Shown here in pieces: positions 1 through 7,180 of a DNA stretch of 64,000 nt (its first letter is position 1; the number at the start of each line of letters is the position of its first letter). The translations under genes and the position numbers were made by a program. The DNA comes from an uncultured Clostridia bacterium. Its GTDB lineage: Bacteria > Bacillota > Clostridia > Peptostreptococcales > Anaerovoracaceae. The stretch covers positions 83,308-147,307 of the forward strand of contig CALIXS010000025.1 in the NCBI GenBank assembly GCA_938046095.1. Direction: 5' to 3'. Below the pieces are notes generated by a model. The model had not been told where the DNA came from. It was given only the letters and a program-made list of their open reading frames with translations, and did not search any database.

Positions 1-401
1 GTTATCTGCTGGGATCGAGGTTCGCAAGCTATATCACTGATTATGACCATTGGGTTGCTTTCGTGCTGCTCACGCTGATCGGAGTTTTGATGATAAAGGA
101 GTCGCGCGATGAGGTGAAAACCGATGACAGTTTCAGCACGAAAACGATGTCGGTGATGGCTGTGGCTACGAGCATTGACGCTCTGGCCGTAGGTGTAAGC
201 TTCGCGTTTCTGAATGTGGACATCGTGCCGGCCATTGCATTTATAGGGATAACAACGTTCGCATTTTCCTTCGCGGGTGTCAGGATTGGAAAAGTGTTCG
301 GCGCGAGATATAAATCGAAGGCCGAGATTGCAGGCGGAGTGATACTCATACTTATAGGAACGAAAATATTGTTGCAGCACCTCGGATTCATCAAATTCTG
401 A
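1..401 (+). CDS. mntP: Manganese efflux pump MntP, 5' truncated
   Basis: The window opens inside this gene; the reading frame is open from base 3, and about the last 133 codons are present. MntP exports Mn(II) across the cytoplasmic membrane. The visible part has the family layout: a hydrophobic segment ending in IGVLMI, a polar cytoplasmic loop rich in D, E and K (roughly 40 to 60 residues before the middle), a segment with [15 protein letters not shown] whose aspartate is a conserved metal-site residue in this family, then two more membrane helices ending in [10 protein letters not shown]. The N-terminal half lies outside the window, so regulation (for example a manganese riboswitch) cannot be judged. 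The stop is five bases before the convergent glycosylase gene. Confidence 0.85.
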   Translation, partial: YLLGSRFASYITDYDHWVAFVLLTLIGVLMIKESRDEVKTDDSFSTKTMSVMAVATSIDALAVGVSFAFLNVDIVPAIAFIGITTFAFSFAGVRIGKVFGARYKSKAEIAGGVILILIGTKILLQHLGFIKF

Positions 402-405
402 GACG

Positions 406-882
406 TCAAATTCTGATGATGCGCCATTCGGCTGTGAGCTTCTCAGGGCTCCATGACGCGTTTGCAGGTGAGGTCGACGGGAGACAGACGGCATCCATCA
501 GGGTGCTGTTTTTTACATATTTACGGTAAACCTCATAGGATGTACGGCCGTTGCAGAAAATGCGCGATATTCGCGTACCTGCGATGAGCGATGATATATC
601 GTTTGCGGTTACGTTTTTTATAGAGCTGTCAGAGCTTCCTGTTATATCGCATGAGGCTATAGAATCCCAGAGAGCGATATGGTTCGCGTGTAAAAACTCC
701 TTCTTTTGATCGATGCTCCCGGGAACGGGTGAACCGAAAACAGCTGCCGTAACTACCCAGAACCTGTTCCGGGGGTGGCCGTAATAGAACATCTGCTCGC
801 GCGATGTTACAGACGGGAAGGAGCCTAATATAAGAATTGTAGAGTGCTCATCGTATAGCGGCGGAAACGGATGCTTTATCAT
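406..882 (-). CDS. Hypoxanthine-DNA glycosylase (uracil-DNA glycosylase family 6)
   Basis: A 158-residue DNA repair enzyme expected to excise deaminated adenine (hypoxanthine) from DNA. Near the N-terminus it has the family-6 signature LGSFPSVTSRE followed by FYYGHPRNRFW, and near the C-terminus LPSTSPANA, which lines the base pocket in this superfamily. Length fits the DNA-deoxyinosine glycosylase family (about 160 to 170 residues). No Shine-Dalgarno is visible. Instead a TATAAT box (minus strand, 889-894) sits only six bases before the ATG, so the mRNA may begin at the start codon. It converges with mntP. Substrate preference is inferred from the family. Confidence 0.85.
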   Translation of the reverse strand: MIKHPFPPLYDEHSTILILGSFPSVTSREQMFYYGHPRNRFWVVTAAVFGSPVPGSIDQKKEFLHANHIALWDSIASCDITGSSDSSIKNVTANDISSLIAGTRISRIFCNGRTSYEVYRKYVKNSTLMDAVCLPSTSPANASWSPEKLTAEWRIIRI

Positions 883-888
883 GTTTCT

Positions 889-894
889 ATTATA
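889..894 (-). promoter_or_regulatory. -10 box abutting the glycosylase start (possible leaderless promoter)
   Basis: On the minus strand TATAAT is followed by six bases and then the ATG of the glycosylase gene, placing the expected transcription start at or within a base of the start codon. No good -35 box was found at 17 bases, so strength is uncertain. Confidence 0.45.
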
Positions 895-993
895 TCACTT
901 ATATCACGCACTGAATAAAAAAAACGACGGGAAACGGGACAAAGCTGCCCGCACGCAGATTCCAGTTCTTCCGCCTTATGTGTTTTTCACAAT

Positions 994-1020
994 AAAAAAA
1001 CACCCCGACATGTGTCGGGG
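994..1020 (-). terminator. Intrinsic terminator of the tRNA-Ser gene
   Basis: On the minus strand an 8-bp perfect stem (CCCCGACA with TGTCGGGG, 1003-1020) is followed by TG and a run of seven T residues. It lies 10 bases past the tRNA 3' end and would stop tRNA transcription before the glycosylase gene. Confidence 0.85.
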
Positions 1021-1030
1021 CGCGTTACTA

Positions 1031-1118
1031 TGGCGGAGGACACGGGACTCGAACCCGCGGGGCAGTTACGCCTTACTCGCTTTCCAGGCGAGCTCCTTAG
1101 CCACTCGGTCAATCCTCC
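1031..1118 (-). tRNA. tRNA-Ser(GGA)
   Basis: An 88-nt class II tRNA on the minus strand. The acceptor stem pairs GGAGGAT with GTCCTCC (one T-G wobble), the discriminator is G as usual for serine, and CCA is encoded. The anticodon stem encloses loop CTGGAAA with anticodon GGA (reads UCC and UCU). A long variable arm precedes the T arm, whose loop is TTCGAGT. A rho-independent terminator follows directly. Confidence 0.95.
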
Positions 1119-1203
1119 GCATCGCTGTTACATGCAGAATGTATCAAAGGCGCTCATATATACTATCATACCGAAGGCATGAATGCAATCAAAATGTGCG
1201 CAT

Positions 1204-1240
1204 CGGCGCAAAATGCACGTGGGCACAACATTTTGCGCCG
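1204..1240. repeat. 12-bp perfect inverted repeat between tRNA-Ser and nhaC
   Basis: CGGCGCAAAATG (1204-1215) is exactly complementary to CATTTTGCGCCG (1229-1240) across a 13-base loop. There is no T-run on either side, so it is not a simple terminator. It lies upstream of both the divergent tRNA-Ser gene and nhaC. The rest of the 1119-1415 gap shows only a weak promoter and the nhaC ribosome-binding site. Confidence 0.6.
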
Positions 1241-1334
1241 GCTGTTTGCTGCTACTGTGCCTGTAATATGGTGAACCGTTTGGGGTTCAGCATGAAAAAT
1301 GCGAGTCATTTTTCTAACGATTTGTAATGATGCG

Positions 1335-1363
1335 TTGACATATAATCTTACTAATGGTAACTT
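1335..1363 (+). promoter_or_regulatory. Possible nhaC promoter
   Basis: A perfect TTGACA (1335-1340) is followed after 17 bases by TAACTT, a poor -10 match. The location, about 50 bases before the nhaC start, is sensible, but the -10 assignment is weak. Confidence 0.4.
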
Positions 1364-1415
1364 TTAGCTATGGATTATTTATTTAGTAGTGGGTTATTTT
1401 AGGAGGTTCAAGTAA

Positions 1416-3161
1416 ATGGAGAAAAAGGGAACTCGCACTGCTTACCTGATCGCCTGGATTGTAATCATTGTATTGCTTATAATCCTTAAGGTGACCGTCG
1501 GCGGGAATCCCAACCCTATCCTCGTAGTTGACGGGGAATTGGTTGAGACGACAACGCCGTTTGCGGGTACGTTCTGGTCGCTTCTTGCACCGATCGTAGC
1601 TATTGCGCTTGCTCTTATCAGCAAAGAAGTTTATTCATCACTTTTCTTCGGATGTATGGTCGGCGCTTTGCTCGTCGCAAACTACAATCCATGGGAGACG
1701 GTCGTTGCATTCATGACGGGCAATAACGGTCTTGTCAATTCAATTTCAGGAAATGTAGCAATACTTATATTTCTGGTGATACTCGGTATCATGGTCGATC
1801 TTATGAACAAGGCGGGCGGTTCCGAAGCATTCGGCCGTTGGGCGATAAAAACGGTAAAATCGCGCTGCGCCGCTCAGCTTCTCACGATGCTTCTCGGATG
1901 CCTGATCTTTATCGACGACTACTTCAACTGCCTTACAGTAGGTGCGGTTATGCGTCCTGTAACGGAGAGTCATAAGATTTCAAGAGCAAAGCTCGCTTAC
2001 GTCATCGACGCGACGGCTGCTCCCGTATGCATGATTGCGCCTGTATCCTCGTGGGCCGCTGCGGTATCCGGCTATGTGCAGTCTGATACGGTAAACGGCA
2101 TTGAACTCTTTGTTAAGCAGATACCGTACAACTATTACTGCCTGCTGACGCTGATCATGATCATCGTCATCTCGATAATCAACCTCGATTACGGACCGAT
2201 GCTCAAGCATGAGTACAACGCTCAGGTCAAAGATGACCTCTTCACTACGCCGGAAAGGCCTTTTGAGGGCGCCGACGATTATGAAAAGTCGACTGCGACA
2301 AAATCATCTGTTGCGGACCTCATCCTTCCTGTAGCTGTACTCATCATTACATGTATCATAGGTCTTATCTGGTCGGGCGGCTTCTTCGACCCTGAGACGG
2401 ATGTGTATCATGATTTCATCGGTGCATTTTCGGACGCTTCGGCAGGTCCGGGACTTGCAGTCGGATCGATCATCGCTTTGGTGTTTACTTTCATATACTT
2501 CTGGCTCCGTCGTGCGACGAAATTTGAGAAGAGCTTCGAGTCGGTTCCTAACGGCTTTATTCAGATGATCAGCCCTATTCTTATCCTTTGCTTTGCATGG
2601 ACACTGTGCGGTCTTACGCGTTATGACCTCTATTCGGCGCAGTTCGTAATCGAGGCTATGAGCCATGTAGGCAAAAGTTTAATGAGCATACTGCCTGCGC
2701 TCGTATTCATAATCGGCGCGGCCATCGGTTTTGCGACGGGTACATCATGGGGAACAATCGGCATAATGGCGCCTATAGTCGTAAGCGTATTCGATTATGA
2801 GGCGACACCGACGCTTTGTATAATCGGTCTTGCCGCCGCATGCGCAGGCGGCGTAATGGGCGACCACTGCTCACCGATCTCCGATACGACTATCATGGCT
2901 TCAGCCGGTGCTCACTGCTACCATCTGAACCACGTAACGACGCAGCTTCCGTATGCACTTACGGTAGCGGCCGTATCGTTTATATCATTCATCATAGCCG
3001 GTTTCTTGCAGAATGCAGTCATATGCCTTATCATAGCCATAGCGCTTATGATAGGAGTGCTCTTTGTAATCAAAACGGTGATCTCCAAGAAGCACGCGGG
3101 ATTATTTAAAGAGATGGCAGAAGCGGATAAGGCTCTCAGGTCCGGCGGGACTGCCAAGTAG
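1416..3161 (+). CDS. nhaC: NhaC-family Na+/H+ antiporter
   Basis: A 581-residue polytopic membrane protein of the NhaC family (COG1757), which exchanges ions or small organic ions across the cytoplasmic membrane, commonly Na+ or organic cation/H+ exchange. It starts with a short basic N-terminus and a first helix, then shows about eleven more hydrophobic segments. Conserved stretches include the DDYFNCLTVGAVMRPVTE region and the GTSWGTIG and GDHCSPISDTT motifs typical of the family. AGGAGG lies 9 bases before the ATG. It is monocistronic, bounded by a terminator hairpin at 3195-3234. The family also contains malate/lactate and amino-acid exchangers, so the substrate is not settled by sequence reading. 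Confidence 0.85.
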   Translation: MEKKGTRTAYLIAWIVIIVLLIILKVTVGGNPNPILVVDGELVETTTPFAGTFWSLLAPIVAIALALISKEVYSSLFFGCMVGALLVANYNPWETVVAFMTGNNGLVNSISGNVAILIFLVILGIMVDLMNKAGGSEAFGRWAIKTVKSRCAAQLLTMLLGCLIFIDDYFNCLTVGAVMRPVTESHKISRAKLAYVIDATAAPVCMIAPVSSWAAAVSGYVQSDTVNGIELFVKQIPYNYYCLLTLIMIIVISIINLDYGPMLKHEYNAQVKDDLFTTPERPFEGADDYEKSTATKSSVADLILPVAVLIITCIIGLIWSGGFFDPETDVYHDFIGAFSDASAGPGLAVGSIIALVFTFIYFWLRRATKFEKSFESVPNGFIQMISPILILCFAWTLCGLTRYDLYSAQFVIEAMSHVGKSLMSILPALVFIIGAAIGFATGTSWGTIGIMAPIVVSVFDYEATPTLCIIGLAAACAGGVMGDHCSPISDTTIMASAGAHCYHLNHVTTQLPYALTVAAVSFISFIIAGFLQNAVICLIIAIALMIGVLFVIKTVISKKHAGLFKEMAEADKALRSGGTAK

Positions 3162-3194
3162 ATATTCATTCTTATTGCACTAAATAGATACCAT

Positions 3195-3234
3195 CAAAAA
3201 TGCTCTCTTCCGTAGATTCGGGAGAGAGCATTTT
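3195..3234. terminator. Bidirectional terminator between nhaC and the minus-strand membrane protein gene
   Basis: TGCTCTCT (3201-3208) pairs with AGAGAGCA (3223-3230) across a 14-base loop; A residues precede and T residues follow, so the hairpin can end transcription from both convergent genes. Confidence 0.8.
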
Positions 3235-3248
3235 GCGATACGCGCAAA

Positions 3249-3659
3249 TCAGAACATCTTCTTTACGTAAGCGTTATACTTTTTTTCGTCCATGACATGA
3301 TTATACGTATTTTTGAAACGCTGTACCGTAAGGCTGTTGAACTGAAGAACTTTTCGGAACTTGAAACATCCCGCGACGAAAGCGGCTCCGCTGCAAAGAA
3401 AACCCATAGGAGCAAATTTGTAGGAGAGCGCGACGATGACCGCACAGACGATCACGGTGATTACGACTCCCGCAATCTGCTTTTTCGGCTGGAGCATTTT
3501 TTTGTCCGCCTCGGTTATCACGCCCTCGGCGATCATGGCGTCTGCAAGCCTCGACTGTACCGTAAAAGTAGATACTGAACTCAAAAGTATCGGCGCTCCG
3601 GCAAAAAAAGTGAATAAAGCCAACACGGCATATAAAACGAACGCGGTCATTCCTTCCAT
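3249..3659 (-). CDS. Small integral membrane protein of unknown function
   Basis: A 136-residue protein I do not recognise. It has a hydrophobic segment at residues about 4 to 27, a cytoplasmic-looking linker with many charged residues (about 35 to 62), two close hydrophobic segments (about 62 to 95), and a basic, aromatic C-terminal tail ending in KYNAYVKKMF. This resembles small three-helix inner-membrane proteins. The start is supported by CAGGAGG ahead of the ATG on the minus strand. It is a single gene that converges with nhaC and is divergent from carD; no partner suggests a role. Confidence 0.7.
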   Translation of the reverse strand: MEGMTAFVLYAVLALFTFFAGAPILLSSVSTFTVQSRLADAMIAEGVITEADKKMLQPKKQIAGVVITVIVCAVIVALSYKFAPMGFLCSGAAFVAGCFKFRKVLQFNSLTVQRFKNTYNHVMDEKKYNAYVKKMF

Positions 3660-3737
3660 AAAAACAATCCTCCTGATAATAAAATTATAGCATAAGCGAA
3701 TAATAACGTAAAGTCAAGTAAAAAAAGTGATTTGGGC

Positions 3738-3766
3738 TTACAAAATTCTGAAAGAGATGATATAAT
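3738..3766 (+). promoter_or_regulatory. Promoter of carD
   Basis: TTACAA (3738-3743), a 17-base spacer, then a perfect TATAAT (3761-3766), about 45 bases before the carD start codon. Confidence 0.65.
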
Positions 3767-3812
3767 AATAATATGATGAAAAAAGGGATAGCAAAGGAGT
3801 TGTGTTCACCTC

Positions 3813-4322
3813 ATGTTCAAAGAAAATGAGCTCGTCATGTATGGTGCGACAGGTGTCTGCAAAGTCACAAAAATCGGCAGACCCGATTTTTGTGTTGAGG
3901 ATGAAGAGCGTCTTTACTATTTTCTCGAACCGCTTTATCAAAACGGCATCATATATGCGCCGGTAGATAATGATAAGGTTTTTATGAGGCCTATAATAAC
4001 CGCCGAGGAAGCGGCAGGGCTTTTGGATAACATCGATCAGATCGAAGCCGATGAATATCGCGGTCACAGTATGCAGCAGCTTTCACAGCATTATCAAAGC
4101 ATCATCGATACGCATAACTGCGATGCGCTTCTCGGTCTTACAAAGTCAATTTATAAGAAGGCAAAGGATGCCCTCAGAAACAACAAGCGCCTCGGGCAGA
4201 TTGACAAGCGTTTCATGAAACGTGCGGAAGAGCTGCTTTTCGGCGAATTTGCCGTAGCACTCGATACGGACAAGGACAGCATCGAAGAGTACATTCACGA
4301 CAAATTCAACCAATACATGTAA
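3813..4322 (+). CDS. carD: CarD-family transcriptional regulator
   Basis: A 169-residue protein of the CarD/CdnL family, which binds RNA polymerase beta through an N-terminal Tudor-like domain (shared with transcription-repair coupling factor) and stabilises the open promoter complex. The N-terminal FKENELVMYGATGVCKVTKIG and the later YAPVDND region match that domain (residues 1 to about 60); the rest is helical and charged, as expected for the DNA-binding part. The Shine-Dalgarno AAGGAG is 14 bases upstream, farther than usual, but no other in-frame start exists. Monocistronic, with its own promoter and a perfect 12-bp hairpin after the stop. Confidence 0.88.
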   Translation: MFKENELVMYGATGVCKVTKIGRPDFCVEDEERLYYFLEPLYQNGIIYAPVDNDKVFMRPIITAEEAAGLLDNIDQIEADEYRGHSMQQLSQHYQSIIDTHNCDALLGLTKSIYKKAKDALRNNKRLGQIDKRFMKRAEELLFGEFAVALDTDKDSIEEYIHDKFNQYM

Positions 4323-4380
4323 CAGATAATATAACAGCTGATATGTAATAAAACCCTAAAAAATAACAGGACATGAAACG

Positions 4381-4408
4381 ACGGAGCGCCGACTTATCGG
4401 CGCTCCGT
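4381..4408 (+). terminator. Hairpin after carD (terminator-like, no T-run)
   Basis: ACGGAGCGCCGA and TCGGCGCTCCGT form a perfect 12-bp stem with a CTTA loop. It sits 58 bases after the carD stop. The missing U-tract makes it an atypical terminator or an mRNA-end stabiliser. Confidence 0.6.
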
Positions 4409-4415
4409 TACGTTC

Positions 4416-4512
4416 ATGCGACACACGGCAAAAAAAAGGAGGTGTCGCATGCGACAGTGTCAAAAATAAGGGTGTGTCACATGTGTCGGGGAGAGGAATT
4501 CCTCTCCCCGGC
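4416..4512 (+). repeat. Cluster of nested palindromes with a Shine-Dalgarno and tiny ORFs
   Basis: Three kinds of symmetry overlap here. ATGCGACAC (4416-4424) pairs with GTGTCGCAT (4442-4450); TGTCGCATGCGACA (4443-4456) is a perfect 14-bp palindrome; and 4487-4510 is a perfect 24-bp palindrome centred on GAATTC. Between them AAGGAGGT (4436-4443) stands six bases before an ATG that opens a six-codon frame encoding MRQCQK, and a second small frame (ATG at 4480) spans the large palindrome and encodes MCRGEEFLSPA. The alternative pairings suggest an RNA switch, a short interspersed repeat, or both. No similar copy is visible elsewhere in this window. Confidence 0.5.
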
Positions 4513-4550
4513 GTAAACCGGTATGGCTGGTGATAAAGTGTCGGAGGGTA

Positions 4551-4578
4551 TTGACTTTTGAATGATATAGGATATAAT
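4551..4578 (+). promoter_or_regulatory. Promoter of the potRABCD-type operon
   Basis: TTGACT (4551-4556), a 16-base spacer and a perfect TATAAT (4573-4578). Transcription should begin near 4585, leaving a leader of about 170 bases before the regulator gene. Confidence 0.75.
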
Positions 4579-4590
4579 CATTCTTGCCGA

Positions 4591-4618
4591 GTTTAGAAAT
4601 ACTAAACTCATTGTTTAG
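4591..4618 (+). promoter_or_regulatory. Operator: GTTTAG inverted repeat plus an extra half-site
   Basis: GTTTAG (4591-4596) and CTAAAC (4602-4607) form a perfect 6-5-6 inverted repeat just past the expected transcription start, and a further GTTTAG follows at 4613-4618. The position is ideal for repression by the HTH-cupin protein encoded immediately downstream. Confidence 0.6.
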
Positions 4619-4754
4619 AATACGGGATGCGATACGTTCCGGCTTACAAGGTGATAGATGTCGCTTTACGAGTGCGATGTTTTCCGAGGCGCGAGGGCAG
4701 CGCCACCCGAAACGGTTTGCGAGGGCGGCCGCCGAATTCCGAAAGGCGTATTTT
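4619..4754 (+). promoter_or_regulatory. GC-rich structured leader of the polyamine-type operon, class unknown
   Basis: The leader between operator and start codon contains strong hairpins, for example GGCGC pairing with GCGCC around a GAGGGCA loop (about 4688-4704), and a second GCGAGGGC copy next to GGCGGCCGCC (about 4719-4733). It is notably richer in G and C than flanking DNA. I could not match it to a known riboswitch family. An open frame runs through it from 4584, but the promoter position and family length argue that it is not translated. Confidence 0.4.
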
Positions 4755-5294
4755 ATGTCGATCGATATAGGAGAAAAGATCAAAGAGCTCAGGATTATGA
4801 ACGGGCTTACGCAGGAGGAGCTGGCGGACAGGGCGGAGCTTTCAAAGGGCTTTATTTCGCAGCTCGAAAGGAATCTGACGTCGCCGTCGATTTCGACGCT
4901 TGAGGATATACTTCAATGCCTCGGGGTAACTGTAAGCGATTTTTTTAATGACCCCGGGAACGAACAGATCGTTTTCGGCGAGGACGATTATTTCGAAAAA
5001 ACGGATGAGACCCTCGGAAACATTATTGAGTGGATAATTCCTAACGCCCAGAAGAACGACATGGAGCCGATACGCATGACTTTTAAGGCGGGGGGGAGCT
5101 CGTATCCCGACAATCCACATGAAGGCGAAGAATTCGGATATGTTCTCAGGGGCAGTATTACTATCCATGTGGGAAACCGCAGAATCAAAGCGAGAAAAGG
5201 TGAGGCATTCTGCTTTACTCCTGATAAACCGCACCATATATCATCTGAGAGCGGAGCTGAAATAATATGGGTCAGTACGCCGCCGAGCTTTTAG
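4755..5294 (+). CDS. HTH-cupin transcriptional regulator (PuuR/potR-like)
   Basis: A 179-residue regulator with an N-terminal XRE-type helix-turn-helix (residues about 7 to 62, including GLTQEELADRAELSKGFISQLER) and a C-terminal cupin domain (about 105 to 178, with HEGEEFGYVLRGSI and DKPHHISS). In this family the cupin senses small ligands, and members next to potABCD control polyamine uptake. The start at 4755 is chosen because it begins right before the HTH and has a GAAAGG ribosome site; the longer frame from 4584 would overlap the operator. It leads the operon, ten bases before potA, and likely represses it from the GTTTAG sites. Confidence 0.88.
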   Translation: MSIDIGEKIKELRIMNGLTQEELADRAELSKGFISQLERNLTSPSISTLEDILQCLGVTVSDFFNDPGNEQIVFGEDDYFEKTDETLGNIIEWIIPNAQKNDMEPIRMTFKAGGSSYPDNPHEGEEFGYVLRGSITIHVGNRRIKARKGEAFCFTPDKPHHISSESGAEIIWVSTPPSF

Positions 5295-5304
5295 GAGGAC
5301 ATCG

Positions 5305-6375
5305 ATGTCATCACTTATAGAATTGAAGAATATTACAAAGGTATTCGGCGACCTCGTCGTTCTCGATGATTTCAATCTCAGCATAGAAGAAAATGAGTTC
5401 ATAACGCTGCTCGGACCGTCGGGATGCGGCAAAACGACGACACTCAGGATCGTTGGAGGTTTTGAAACTCCTGACCGCGGGCACGTTTTTTTTGAGGGCG
5501 GAGATATTACTGATGAACCCGCGAATAAGAGACAGATAAATACGGTGTTCCAGAAGTATGCTCTTTTTCCTCATATGAATGTGGAGCAGAATATAGCTTT
5601 CGGGCTTAAGATAAGCGGCAAGACTGAACAGTATATACGTGATAAAGTTAAATATGTACTTAAGCTCGTCAATCTCGAGGGTTTTGAGAGGCGCAGGATC
5701 GATTCTCTTTCCGGAGGACAGCAGCAAAGGATCGCAATGGCGAGGGCGATCGTTAACGAGCCGAAGCTTCTGCTTCTCGATGAGCCGCTGGGAGCGCTCG
5801 ACCTCAAACTGAGGCAGGATATGCAGTACGAGCTGATACGCCTCAAGAATGAGCTCGGAATTACGTTCATGTATGTGACGCACGATCAGGAGGAGGCTTT
5901 GACGATGAGCGACAAGGTCGTAGTCATGAACGGAGGTATAATCCAGCAGATGGGAACTCCGGAGGAGATTTACAACGAGCCCGAAAATGCATTTGTTGCC
6001 GATTTCATAGGGGACAGCAACATAATAGATGCTGTTATGCTTGAGGACAGGCGCGTCAGCATATGCGGTACTGTTTTTGACTGCGTTGATGAGGGATTCG
6101 GACGGAATAAACCGGTCGACGTCATGATAAGGCCGGAGGATGTAATCGTCGGGAAACCGGGCAGTGGACGAATAGAAGGTATTGTAACGCATAATGTTTT
6201 CATCGGAGTCTACTATGAGATGGAGGTTGAGGCTGGCGGATACACGTGGCTTGTTCAAAATACGATCAGTCACCCCGTCGGCGAAAAAGTCAGCATTGAT
6301 GTAATCCCTTTCAATATACAGGTTATGCATAAGCCGCATTCCAAAGAGGAGGAGGCGATAGAGGTTGATGTATAA
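5305..6375 (+). CDS. potA: Spermidine/putrescine ABC transporter, ATP-binding protein PotA
   Basis: A 356-residue ATPase that powers polyamine import with PotB and PotC. The nucleotide-binding domain has Walker A GPSGCGKTT (about residues 36 to 44), the Q-loop VFQKYALFPHM, the signature LSGGQQQR, Walker B LLLLDEPLGALD and the switch histidine in VTHDQEEA. A C-terminal TOBE domain (about 270 to 345) includes DVMIRPEDV. AGGAGG precedes the ATG by a few bases. Its end overlaps potB by eight bases, so translation is probably coupled. Confidence 0.93.
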   Translation: MSSLIELKNITKVFGDLVVLDDFNLSIEENEFITLLGPSGCGKTTTLRIVGGFETPDRGHVFFEGGDITDEPANKRQINTVFQKYALFPHMNVEQNIAFGLKISGKTEQYIRDKVKYVLKLVNLEGFERRRIDSLSGGQQQRIAMARAIVNEPKLLLLDEPLGALDLKLRQDMQYELIRLKNELGITFMYVTHDQEEALTMSDKVVVMNGGIIQQMGTPEEIYNEPENAFVADFIGDSNIIDAVMLEDRRVSICGTVFDCVDEGFGRNKPVDVMIRPEDVIVGKPGSGRIEGIVTHNVFIGVYYEMEVEAGGYTWLVQNTISHPVGEKVSIDVIPFNIQVMHKPHSKEEEAIEVDV

Positions 6376-7180
6376 AAAAGGTTTTTCGATACCCTTTGCC
6401 GTCTTTATCGTCGCGGGGACGATAATCCCTCTTTGCCTGATAGCCTTTTACGGATTTACAGACAGATCGGGCGCTTTTACCTTTACCAACATTATGGCGA
6501 TCTTTGAGCACGATCATATCAAAGCGCTGGCACTGGCATTACTCTTCGCTCTTATAAGTACGCTCGTTTGCCTTATGCTGTCTCTTCCGCTTGCACTCAT
6601 ACTTAGGAACAGCAGGCTGAGCAAAAAGGGCTTCATGGTGTTTGTCTTCGTACTGCCTATGTGGATGAATTTCCTGCTGAGGACGATGGCGTGGCAGGTG
6701 CTGCTTGAAAGAGGAGGACTTATAAATGCGTTGTTTCAGCTTATCGGTATTCCGAACATCGAGATTATAAACACGCCGTATGCGATAGTACTCGGCATGG
6801 TTTACGATTTTCTGCCGTTTATGGTGCTGCCGATATACAATGTCATGACGAAGATAGATGAAAACCTGATAGAGGCAGCATACGATCTCGGTGCATCAAA
6901 GGCTAAGGTGTTTTCGAGCGTCATACTGCCGCTTTCGGTACCGGGTATAGCAAGCGGCATAACTATGGTTTTTGTTCCGTCGCTTACGACGTTTGCCATA
7001 TCGAACATGCTCGGCGGCGGCAAGGTAAACCTGATAGGCAATATAATCGAGCAGGAGTTTACAACGTCATCAAATTGGAATCTCGGCTCGGGATTGTCGC
7101 TGATCATGATGATATTCATCGTCATAAGTATGGCGCTTCTTACAAAGCTGGATAAAAATGGAGAGGGGGAGCTTATATGA
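6368..7180 (+). CDS. potB: Spermidine/putrescine ABC transporter permease PotB
   Basis: A 270-residue inner-membrane permease with about six helices and the EAA loop EAAYDLGASKAKVFSSVILP, which docks to PotA. I place the start at the ATG at 6368 rather than the TTG just before it; GAGGAGGAGG lies 13 to 20 bases upstream inside potA. The gene overlaps both potA (end) and potC (ATGA), the classic pattern for subunits made in equal amounts. Confidence 0.92.
   Translation: MYKKGFSIPFAVFIVAGTIIPLCLIAFYGFTDRSGAFTFTNIMAIFEHDHIKALALALLFALISTLVCLMLSLPLALILRNSRLSKKGFMVFVFVLPMWMNFLLRTMAWQVLLERGGLINALFQLIGIPNIEIINTPYAIVLGMVYDFLPFMVLPIYNVMTKIDENLIEAAYDLGASKAKVFSSVILPLSVPGIASGITMVFVPSLTTFAISNMLGGGKVNLIGNIIEQEFTTSSNWNLGSGLSLIMMIFIVISMALLTKLDKNGEGELI

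Noticed and set aside
881..1327. Open frame of 148 codons overlapping tRNA-Ser
   Set aside because: It runs antisense through the tRNA and its terminator and has no recognisable protein features.
4488..4509. The large palindrome as a plain terminator
   Set aside because: No T-run follows and it overlaps a small frame, so it is treated as part of the palindrome cluster instead.
4584..4754. N-terminal extension of the HTH-cupin regulator
   Set aside because: It begins at the transcription start, contains the operator and GC-rich leader, and adds residues not found in the family.
4620..4754. Guanidine-type riboswitch in the regulator leader
   Set aside because: The conserved guanidine-I core and paired ACGR loops of guanidine-II are not present.
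5311..6339. 342-codon frame antisense to potA
   Set aside because: A shadow of a clear ABC ATPase gene, with no domain resemblance or ribosome site.
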